Assembly (NCBI GenBank): GCA_910586255.1 | Contig: CAJUHR010000036.1 | Location: forward strand, 1 to 40,191 | DNA from: an uncultured Lachnospiraceae bacterium | Lineage (GTDB): Bacteria; Bacillota; Clostridia; Lachnospirales; Lachnospiraceae | Reading direction: 5' to 3' | Length of the DNA stretch: 40,191 nucleotides | Part shown: positions 33,668 through 40,191 of the stretch, piece by piece | Numbering within the stretch: position 1 is the first letter of the stretch | How the letters are laid out: every line of letters begins with the position of its first letter | The notes under the pieces: generated by a model | Told to the model about the DNA's origin: nothing | What the model saw: only the letters and a program-made list of their open reading frames with translations | Databases searched by the model: none | Translations under genes and position numbers: made by a program

Positions 33668-33704
33668 CCGGACGGTAACACTAATCAAGAGAAGGGGTGA
33701 ACTT

Positions 33705-34598
33705 GTGAGCACTATTAAAAAAGGAACCAGCCGGGAGCGCAATGAGTTTATATGGGGATGGCTTTTCATCCTTCCAACCATGATTGGACTGATCATCCTC
33801 AACATTATCCCGATTTTCCAGACTATCTGGCAGAGCTTTTTCAAGACCGGTGACTTCGGCAAAGGCAATATTTTCATTGGCGCGGAAAACTACATACGTC
33901 TGTTTGGCGATGCTGAGGTGTGGCAGTCCGTATTGAACACCTTCAAATACGCCATTGTGGAAGTACCGTTTTCCATCGCGCTTTCCCTGGTTCTGGCAGT
34001 TTTGCTGAACCGGAAAATGAAAGGTGTTTCCACTTATCGTACTATCTTTTTCCTGCCCATGGTGGCGGCTCCTGCTGCAGTAGCTATGGTATGGAGATGG
34101 CTGTTTAACACAGAGTTTGGTTTGTTAAATCACATTTTCCACAGCAATATCCAATGGATTTCTGATCCCAGAATCGCAGTATTCAGTATCGCGGTGATCG
34201 GTATCTGGTCCATCATTGGTTACAATATGGTACTGTTTTTGGCCGGACTTCAGGAAATTCCGAGAGATTACTATGAGGCTGCTGACATTGACGGCGCCAA
34301 TGGTATTGAGCAGTTCTTCAACATCACTGTTCCGCTGCTTTCCCCGACTATCTTCTTCGTGAGTATCACAAGAATCATTGGCGGTTTGCAGGTATTCGAC
34401 CTGATCTTTATGGTAATGGATAAGAATAACCCGGCTCTTTATAAGACCCAGTCTATTGTATACCTGTTTTATCAAAACTCCTTTGTGGAGAACAACAAAG
34501 GCTATGGTTCCACTATCGTTGTACTGTTGATTGCAATCATCATGGTTATTACCATATTCCAGATGATTGCTCAGAAAAAATGGGTTTACTATAATTAG
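33705..34598 (+). CDS. sugar ABC transporter permease (MalF/MsmF type)
   Basis: The protein has 297 aa with about six membrane segments. It starts with GTG at 33705 behind GAAGGGGTGA. The N-terminus has WGWLFILPTMIGLIILNIIP, and the EAA loop is YYEAADIDGANGIEQFFNIT followed by VPLLSP, the contact site for the ATPase. It forms the channel with the next permease. No ATPase gene is nearby, so a shared MsmK/MsiK-type ATPase encoded elsewhere is expected. Confidence 0.92.
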   Translation: MSTIKKGTSRERNEFIWGWLFILPTMIGLIILNIIPIFQTIWQSFFKTGDFGKGNIFIGAENYIRLFGDAEVWQSVLNTFKYAIVEVPFSIALSLVLAVLLNRKMKGVSTYRTIFFLPMVAAPAAVAMVWRWLFNTEFGLLNHIFHSNIQWISDPRIAVFSIAVIGIWSIIGYNMVLFLAGLQEIPRDYYEAADIDGANGIEQFFNITVPLLSPTIFFVSITRIIGGLQVFDLIFMVMDKNNPALYKTQSIVYLFYQNSFVENNKGYGSTIVVLLIAIIMVITIFQMIAQKKWVYYN

Positions 34599-34616
34599 GA
34601 TTAGGAGGAAATTGTT

Positions 34617-35441
34617 ATGGAACAAAAAGCAAAACTTACGGCTGCCGGCATTCATCTCATCCTGATTCTGGTATCCATCACCATGTTGGTTCCGTTTTTG
34701 TGGATGGCCCTTACAGCATTTAAGTCAATGACTGAAGCTACATCCGTCAATCCTTTCGTCATCTTCCCAAGTATTTGGCGGACAGAGAATTTTACTACTG
34801 TTATCAACAATATGGATTTCCCAATCCTGTATTTAAACACGCTGCTGCTGATTGCTGGCCGTGTTATTGCAGCGGTTCTGACCGCTACCCTGGCAGGCTA
34901 TGCTTTCGCCAGACTTGAGTTTAAGGGCAAAAATATTATGTTTTCCCTGATTCTGTTTCAGATGATGGTTCCTGGTCAGATTTATATCATTCCCCAGTAC
35001 CTGATGGTCAGCAAGATGGGACAGTTAAATACCATCTTCGCCCTGGTATTTCCCGGTCTGGTTACTGCATTCGGTACCTTCCTGCTTCGCCAGGCTTACA
35101 TGGGCCTTCCCAGAGATCTGGAAGAGGCTGCCCGTCTGGATGGCTGTAATATCGGTCAGACCTTCCTGTGGATCATGGCTCCTCTGACCCAGTCCTCCAT
35201 GGTAGCCCTGGGTATCTTCACCGCAGTGTTTGCCTACAAGGACCTGATGTGGCCCCTGATCTGTAACCGTGATGTAATGCCCCTGTCTGCTGCTTTGGCC
35301 AAGATGCAGGGTCAGTATACCAACAATTATCCCCAGCTGATGGCTGCCTCTCTGCTGGCTTGTATCCCGATGATCGTGCTGTACCTGATATTCCAGAAGC
35401 AATTCGTGGAAGGTATTGCAACCTCAGGTGGTAAGCTGTAA
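34617..35441 (+). CDS. sugar ABC transporter permease (MalG/MsmG type)
   Basis: The protein has 274 aa and about six membrane segments. LVPFLWMALTAFKSMTEA, YAFARLEFKGKNIMFSLIL and the EAA loop LEEAARLDGCNIGQTFLWIM are typical, as is the end YLIFQKQFVEGIATSGGKL. GGAGG precedes the ATG, and it lies 18 bp after the first permease gene. A terminator follows. Confidence 0.92.
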   Translation: MEQKAKLTAAGIHLILILVSITMLVPFLWMALTAFKSMTEATSVNPFVIFPSIWRTENFTTVINNMDFPILYLNTLLLIAGRVIAAVLTATLAGYAFARLEFKGKNIMFSLILFQMMVPGQIYIIPQYLMVSKMGQLNTIFALVFPGLVTAFGTFLLRQAYMGLPRDLEEAARLDGCNIGQTFLWIMAPLTQSSMVALGIFTAVFAYKDLMWPLICNRDVMPLSAALAKMQGQYTNNYPQLMAASLLACIPMIVLYLIFQKQFVEGIATSGGKL

Positions 35442-35462
35442 AAGCAAAGGCTCATACAAAGC

Positions 35463-35507
35463 GCCCGCCAATGCCCAGGGTTCCCTTGCGGCGCGGCGGG
35501 CTTTTTT
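35463..35507 (+). terminator. intrinsic terminator of sugar ABC operon
   Basis: GCCCGCC (35463-35469) pairs with GGCGGGC (35495-35501), followed directly by six T (35502-35507). Confidence 0.85.
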
Positions 35508-35574
35508 GTTATAATGCCGGCTATTTTGCTTTTCATTCCCCCGGCACATTTTCACCTGGCTGAAAGGAGAACCT

Positions 35575-36222
35575 ATGAATCTGTTTAATGAGGACAATTT
35601 CCTCCATCAGTTTTTTCTGTTTCTCGGAAAACTGATTGCTCTGAATCTTTTGTGGATGATATCCAGCATCCCCATTATCACTATCGGCGCTTCCACTACC
35701 GCCCTGTTCTACTGCACCCTGAAGCTTCATAAGGATCGTGATATCAGCGCCTGGAAATTCTTCTGGAAAAGTTTTCGGAACAACTTTCGGCAGTCCACGG
35801 CCATATGGGTCCTGCTTCTTGTGGCTGCAGTGCTTCTGTGGCTGGAACAGATTGCGATTGGCACTATGCCCCAGGGAGCAAAACAGGTTTTCACCTACGT
35901 GCTCACTGCTGCCGGAGTTGCCTTAATTCTGATGGCGCTCTACATTTTTCCCACAGTTGCTTCCTTTGAAAATAAGATTGGAAAGCTTTTCAGCCATGCC
36001 TTATATTTTGTATTCAAAAAGCCTGGATATGCCATTACAATTGCTGCAATCACCTGCCTCCCCATGTATTTTACCCTTGTGGACGCAGAGCTTTTTCCTG
36101 TATATCTGTTTGTGTGGCTAATGTGCGGCTTCTCTCTGACCGCCTATGTGGATTCCTGGTTTTTGTGGCGGCTTTTCCGACCCTTTTTTAAGGAGAAGGA
36201 GAGCGAAGAAATTTCCTCTTGA
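35575..36222 (+). CDS. yesL: YesL family (DUF624) membrane protein
   Basis: The protein has 215 aa and four or five membrane segments. NLLWMISSIPIITIGASTTA, LFYCTLKLHKDRDISAWKFF, FWKSFRNNFRQST and the C-terminal FLWRLFRPFF are typical of YesL proteins, which accompany carbohydrate ABC operons in Firmicutes and have no settled function. AAAGGAG precedes the start. It follows the ABC operon terminator by about 70 bp and precedes the second alpha-galactosidase by 70 bp. Confidence 0.85.
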   Translation: MNLFNEDNFLHQFFLFLGKLIALNLLWMISSIPIITIGASTTALFYCTLKLHKDRDISAWKFFWKSFRNNFRQSTAIWVLLLVAAVLLWLEQIAIGTMPQGAKQVFTYVLTAAGVALILMALYIFPTVASFENKIGKLFSHALYFVFKKPGYAITIAAITCLPMYFTLVDAELFPVYLFVWLMCGFSLTAYVDSWFLWRLFRPFFKEKESEEISS

Positions 36223-36292
36223 CATTGTCTGAGGTATCTGGTTTAATGGAAAAATTGGAAATTACAATACTTCATAAATGGAGGATACAACT

Positions 36293-38494
36293 ATGGAACC
36301 AATCAAATATAATCCAAAGACAAAAGTATTTACCCTCTGCACCCGCTCCACCATGTACCAAATGCAGATCGAGCGCTACGACACTCTGGTCCATTTATAT
36401 TATGGCGCTAACCTGGGCAATGCCGAAATTATTCACCGGATTGTAAATTTGGACCGCGGCTTTTCCGGCAACCCCTACGAGGCTGAGGATGACCGCCGTT
36501 TTTCCCTGGATGTTCTCCCCCAGGAATACACAGCTGAGGGCAACGGCGATTACCGGATTCAAGGCATTGAGATCCGCCATCCTGACGGCAGCAACTGTCT
36601 GCAGCTGAAATACCGCTCCCACCAGATTCTGCCTGGTAAATACAGTCTTCCTGGCCTTCCTGCCCTCTTTGCAAGAGATGAATCTGAGGCTGCCACCTTA
36701 GAGATCCTTATGGCTGATGCTCCCGGAGGTGTGGAAGTCAAATTACTCTATGGGGTATTTCCCCAGTGTGATGTGATCACCCGGGCCGTGGAAATCACCA
36801 ACACGGGAACTGCCCGGATCGCCCTGAAAAAGGCCATGTCCCTGGAGCTGGATTTTCCCAAACGGGCTCTGGATCTGATTCATTTCTACGGGCGTCACAA
36901 CATGGAGCGGCAGACGGAACGGCGGCCCGTGTGCCATGGTATCCAGACCATTGAGAGCAAGCGGGGTATGTCCAGCCATCATCACAATCCGGCAGTCATT
37001 CTATGCGACCGCACTGCCACGGAGGATTACGGGAGCTGCTACGGCGTGGTCTTTGTCTACAGCGGCAATTTCCAGTGCCAGGTGGAGTTAGATCAGGCGG
37101 AGCAAACCCGCTTGATCATGGGAATCCACCACAGCAATTTCTCCTTCCGCTTAAATCCGGGAGAAAGCTTTACCACACCGGAGGCTGTACTGACCTTTTC
37201 CGGCAAGGGCTTAGAGCAGATTTCCCACCACTTCCATGACGCCTTCCGCAATCACCTGATCCGCAGCCCTCATGTGAACCGCCACCGCCCGGTACTGGTA
37301 AACAACTGGGAGGCTACCTACTTTGATTTTGATGAGAAAAAGCTTTACGGAATCGCCAAAGCGGCTAGGGAGATCGGCATTGAAATGTTCGTTCTTGACG
37401 ATGGGTGGTTTGGCAAGCGGGATGACGATATCTCCGGGCTGGGTGACTGGTATGTGAACGAAAAAAAGATTCATGGTGGTCTTCCTGCTTTGGTGAAGAA
37501 AATACACGCCCTGGGCATGAAGTTTGGAATCTGGATTGAGCCGGAGATGATTTCCGAGGACAGTGATCTGTACCGGGCTCATCCGGACTGGTGCCTTAAG
37601 GTACCGGGCCGCAATCCCATGACCAGCCGAGGTCAGCTGAATCTGGACGTGTCACGAAAAGAGGTGCGGGATTATGTCATGGGCCAGATTTTTCAGGTTC
37701 TGGATGCCTGCCATGTGGAATATGTCAAGTGGGATGTGAACCGGGCTGTGAGCAATGTCTATTCCTTAAGTCTGCCGGATGACCGGCAGGGGGAGGTTCT
37801 CCACCGTCATATGCTGGGCGTCTACGATATGATGGAACAGCTGGTGAGCCGCTATCCTAATCTGCTTTTGGAAACCTGCGCCGGAGGAGGCGGACGGTTT
37901 GATGCCGGTATGCTCTACTACTCTCCCCAGATCTGGTGCAGCGACAACACAGACGCTATCGACCGGCTGGAGATTCAGTACGGAACCTCCTTTATCTATC
38001 CCATCAGCGCCATGGGAGCTCACATCAGCGTATGCCCCAACCATCAGACCGGACGCACCACTCCCATGGATACCCGGGCGGCAGTGGCCATGTCAGGAAC
38101 CTTCGGGTATGAGCTGGATCTGGAGCATATGAGCGAGGAGGAGAAAGAACTGGCATCCGCTCAAATTGCAGATTTTAAAGAGATTGAACCGCTGATTCAG
38201 ACCGGAGACTACTATCGAATCACCGCGCCCGGAGACGAGAACAATGCCGTTATCTGGTCCTTTGTGTCCAAGGATCAGGGACAGGCACTTGTGCTGGGAG
38301 TGATCCCGAGAAAGTACGCCAACCCGCCCATCACACTGATACGGCTGAGAGGACTGGATCCTAAGATGCTGTATGAAGAAAAAATCACCGGCCACATATA
38401 CACAGGGGCTGTGCTGATGTATGCCGGGATTCCGCTGCCGGTGCCGGAGATGGATTATCAGGCAGTGCGGTTTGAATTTGTGAAAAAAAGCTGA
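36293..38494 (+). CDS. alpha-galactosidase, GH36, copy 2
   Basis: I choose the ATG at 36293 (MEPIKYNPK) because GGAGG lies 8 nt upstream; this gives 733 aa. The nucleophile is Asp481 in YVKWDVNRA and the acid/base is Asp551 in WCSDNTDAIDRL, 70 residues apart as in copy 1. MFVLDDGWFG, WIEPEM and ETCAGGGGRFD complete the active site; unlike copy 1, the EPEM motif is standard. It is cytosolic and releases galactose from imported alpha-galactosides. The copies share the whole architecture but differ through much of the sequence, pointing to an old duplication and perhaps different chain-length preference. Confidence 0.92.
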   Translation: MEPIKYNPKTKVFTLCTRSTMYQMQIERYDTLVHLYYGANLGNAEIIHRIVNLDRGFSGNPYEAEDDRRFSLDVLPQEYTAEGNGDYRIQGIEIRHPDGSNCLQLKYRSHQILPGKYSLPGLPALFARDESEAATLEILMADAPGGVEVKLLYGVFPQCDVITRAVEITNTGTARIALKKAMSLELDFPKRALDLIHFYGRHNMERQTERRPVCHGIQTIESKRGMSSHHHNPAVILCDRTATEDYGSCYGVVFVYSGNFQCQVELDQAEQTRLIMGIHHSNFSFRLNPGESFTTPEAVLTFSGKGLEQISHHFHDAFRNHLIRSPHVNRHRPVLVNNWEATYFDFDEKKLYGIAKAAREIGIEMFVLDDGWFGKRDDDISGLGDWYVNEKKIHGGLPALVKKIHALGMKFGIWIEPEMISEDSDLYRAHPDWCLKVPGRNPMTSRGQLNLDVSRKEVRDYVMGQIFQVLDACHVEYVKWDVNRAVSNVYSLSLPDDRQGEVLHRHMLGVYDMMEQLVSRYPNLLLETCAGGGGRFDAGMLYYSPQIWCSDNTDAIDRLEIQYGTSFIYPISAMGAHISVCPNHQTGRTTPMDTRAAVAMSGTFGYELDLEHMSEEEKELASAQIADFKEIEPLIQTGDYYRITAPGDENNAVIWSFVSKDQGQALVLGVIPRKYANPPITLIRLRGLDPKMLYEEKITGHIYTGAVLMYAGIPLPVPEMDYQAVRFEFVKKS

Positions 38495-38497
38495 CCC

Positions 38498-38640
38498 TTA
38501 GGTTTAATGCCAATGAGTTATGTTTTGCCGGAAGGTACGCCTTGGAAAAGAGGAGGGAGGTAGCCCGAAATGGTCTGCCTCCCTCCTCTTTTCCAAGGCT
38601 GAATATTCTCGGAATTTAACTGAATGGCATTAGCCCTGAG
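38498..38640. repeat. 143-bp near-palindrome (giant hairpin or MITE-like)
   Basis: The core is a perfect 22-bp inverted repeat (38539-38560 with 38578-38599; arms A/G-rich, beginning GCCTTGGAAAAG) around a 17-nt loop. The outer arms include the perfect TAATGCCA (38505-38512) / TGGCATTA (38625-38632), with shorter matches between. Partial complementarity reaches 38498 and 38640, next to the GH36 stop codon. There is no T-run after the core. It could be a mobile foldback element, or a processed RNA end. Confidence 0.75.
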
Positions 38641-38664
38641 CTTTGTAACAAAATTTCCACTTTC

Positions 38665-39075
38665 TTAATCATACCAACAATAACAGGTTTCCTCCTGCCT
38701 ATCCGAAAGCACACTTGCATTTTGATGAAGCTCATAAAATCTTTCTCTGCCTTGTTTGGACGGCTTCTTATACGATCCCATTCCTTCTATTGTCACTCTG
38801 CAGTCGATTCTCTCCGGAGAAATGGCAAATCCGTGGAAATACCACATTTTTTCATCGTCTTCGTCATTTTCCAGGCAAAATCGAATCATTTCTTCCACAG
38901 ACGGCGCACCCTGATATTTTCTGTCAAGGTCAAAAAAGCCTTCCTCAAAAAGCTTTCTCACCACACCGACATCTAAGTGATCAAAGTAGGCTAATCCACC
39001 CGGTGCATAATAAGCCCGGTCAAAATTTCGTCCAAAAATCAGCTGCTCCCTGCGTTCTGTTTGCCATCTGTTCAT
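38665..39075 (-). CDS. small protein of unknown function, possible immunity-type
   Basis: The ATG at 39075 (MNRWQTERRE) has AGAGGAG upstream and gives 136 aa. It is acidic in the middle (FCLENDEDDEKMWYFHG) with Trp/Tyr/Cys-rich ends (ETCYCWYD) and no signal peptide or membrane segment. I do not recognise the family. Size, acidity and company of other unrelated small genes on the same strand resemble immunity genes of polymorphic toxins, but no toxin is visible. Confidence 0.6.
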   Translation of the reverse strand: MNRWQTERREQLIFGRNFDRAYYAPGGLAYFDHLDVGVVRKLFEEGFFDLDRKYQGAPSVEEMIRFCLENDEDDEKMWYFHGFAISPERIDCRVTIEGMGSYKKPSKQGRERFYELHQNASVLSDRQEETCYCWYD

Positions 39076-39149
39076 CAAAGTTTTCTCCTCTGACCATCAT
39101 GTATTTCTGCCCCCTTTATTTAATTTTCAGGACAATAACTCCCAATCTG

Positions 39150-39701
39150 TTACTGTGCCTCAACAGGATTTCCCATAAGCTTATGATCAATTCCTATCTT
39201 CGTTGCCTCAAAATAGGTAGACTCTCCGGCAAGATACGACATTACCGGCAGACAGACATCTGCTAACTGCTGTACGGAGAAATTGAGTATGTGATTCATC
39301 GACTCATAAAAGTATCTCTCCAGAAGCTCGTATCTAATATAACATCGGTTTAAAATGTCTCCTCCTTCATCATCCAGACCAAAAATATGAGGGTATAAAG
39401 AATTACAAGTGTAATTCAGGTGTTGGTTAAGGTAAGCTATAATCCTGGCAGCCTTCACTTCAATCTCCTCGCTGTGTATGACTGGCTGACAGTAATATGA
39501 TTGAGCGAAAAGACCCTCGCCAAGAAACCGTAGACAGGTTTCTATATATCCGCCAATTACTTCCGGTATCTCTACATTCAGATAAACTGTATCTGAAAAA
39601 TCTAATATAATCAGCTTGCTTTCTTCGTTCAGAAATCGGTATGGAATGGAGTTCTCCTTAAAATACCCCAGTATCTTTTTCTTTGCCTCTTTCTTTGTCA
39701 T
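39150..39701 (-). CDS. small protein of unknown function
   Basis: The protein has 183 aa; GAAGGAGGT lies just before the ATG. It is predicted to be soluble and mostly helical, with an N-terminal AKKKILGYFKENSIPYRFLN, a short beta region (KLIILDFSDTVYLNVEIPE) and then helices (ARIIAYLNQHLNYTCNSLYP, RYFYESMNHILNFSVQQLAD). I do not recognise it with certainty. The alpha/beta start recalls small helper or immunity proteins. Its codon use is more AT-rich than that of the catabolic genes to the left. Confidence 0.6.
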   Translation of the reverse strand: MTKKEAKKKILGYFKENSIPYRFLNEESKLIILDFSDTVYLNVEIPEVIGGYIETCLRFLGEGLFAQSYYCQPVIHSEEIEVKAARIIAYLNQHLNYTCNSLYPHIFGLDDEGGDILNRCYIRYELLERYFYESMNHILNFSVQQLADVCLPVMSYLAGESTYFEATKIGIDHKLMGNPVEAQ

Positions 39702-39782
39702 ATAACCTCCTTCGTTATTATCATTAATATCGTTAATGTAAATTCCGCAATACAGTTCCCCTGACCGATAATAATCTACGGT

Positions 39783-40109
39783 TTAGAAATTATTCTCCCG
39801 ATCGCGATCAGACTCATTTTTTATATAAGAACTGAGATATATACAATGTCCTAGTTTAATAGCCTGCAGTAATGTTATGTCTAATTTGTAATGTCTATGA
39901 CTGATAGCAAAATCATAACCTATAACCCCTCTTCGTATATAAAGTCCCTGAACATTTTCTCCTCCTGGAAATGTTTTTTTGTAATCATCTATAACCCTAT
40001 TAACTCTTTCATCTGAAGGGTAAGTAACATCACATTCCTTAAGATTCCGCTCTACATGAACAAGTTTTCTAAATATTTTGGGAGAGTTTACTCCTTTTAG
40101 TTCTTCCAT
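39783..40109 (-). CDS. small protein of unknown function
   Basis: The protein has 108 aa; AAGGAGAAG precedes the ATG at 40109. It is basic at the start (SPKIFRKLVHVERNLKECDV), then has DDYKKTFPGGENVQGLYIRR and SHRHYKLDITLLQAIKLGHC. No known domain was recognised. It is AT-rich like the gene before it, and the 80 bp beyond it to the window edge show no further gene. Confidence 0.5.
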   Translation of the reverse strand: MEELKGVNSPKIFRKLVHVERNLKECDVTYPSDERVNRVIDDYKKTFPGGENVQGLYIRRGVIGYDFAISHRHYKLDITLLQAIKLGHCIYLSSYIKNESDRDRENNF

Positions 40110-40191
40110 AGTGTATCTTCTCCTTTCTTTTTCTAAAACTCAAACTTCGCACATAGATTTTAGCTATGCACCTTGAAAATTCAATATCTGG

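Noticed and set aside
33920..34655. Open frames on both strands inside the sugar permease genes
   Set aside because: Composition is typical of shadow frames, and the permease frame itself has complete family motifs.
40110..40191. rRNA spacer-like tail (CACCTTGAAAATTCAA) at the right edge
   Set aside because: The short similarity to sequence found near rRNA genes is not backed by any rRNA sequence in the window.

Overview
The window looks like chromosome from a gut-type Lachnospiraceae (Enterocloster/Hungatella/Lachnoclostridium-like Clostridia). This is an inference from the moderate GC content, the strong GGAGG ribosome binding sites, the paired WYL regulators, the MSM/raffinose-type sugar ABC operon with YesL, and the paralogous GH36 alpha-galactosidases. 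No rRNA, canonical tRNA, complete insertion sequence, CRISPR array or prophage is visible.

Left region (1-5.2 kb). A structured RNA on the minus strand carries a tRNA-like core in circularly permuted order: T-arm, short acceptor-like hairpin, D-arm, all closed by a TTGAT/ATCAA stem. This is the layout of bacterial Y RNAs (YrlA type). It lies divergent from two tandem WYL-domain regulators, with a perfect 10-bp inverted repeat in the shared control region. A HipA-like kinase gene coupled to a Cof-type HAD phosphatase follows.

5.2-10.8 kb is a patchwork. It holds a fragment of an aldose 1-epimerase gene, a half-length SLC13-type transporter, a metallo-beta-lactamase-fold hydrolase whose start overlaps a divergent LysR gene head to head, an intact Na/Pi cotransporter-like gene, and the 3' end of a hybrid histidine kinase gene.

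10.8-27.0 kb is a peptide and probably D-amino-acid utilisation region. One long minus-strand run encodes an oligopeptide-binding lipoprotein, two permeases, two ATPases, an M55 D-aminopeptidase, an M42 aminopeptidase, a C26-type amidohydrolase and finally a chemoreceptor. A divergent gene encodes an AAA+ regulator of the sigma-54-activator family that lacks the GAFTGA loop and ends in a winged helix instead of a FIS helix. Convergent to it lies an operon for a D-amino-acid aminotransferase, a lipoprotein and a P1/DmpA peptidase. Together these suggest import of peptides, cleavage including D-residues, and transamination of D-amino acids.

27.4-38.6 kb is an alpha-galactoside locus: GH36 enzyme 1, two tandem AraC regulators, a binding protein and two permeases (no ATPase, presumably a shared MsmK-type one), YesL, and GH36 enzyme 2. 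A large near-perfect palindrome closes it. The right end (38.6-40.1 kb) is more AT-rich and holds three small unrelated minus-strand genes of unknown function, arranged like an immunity-gene or islet region.
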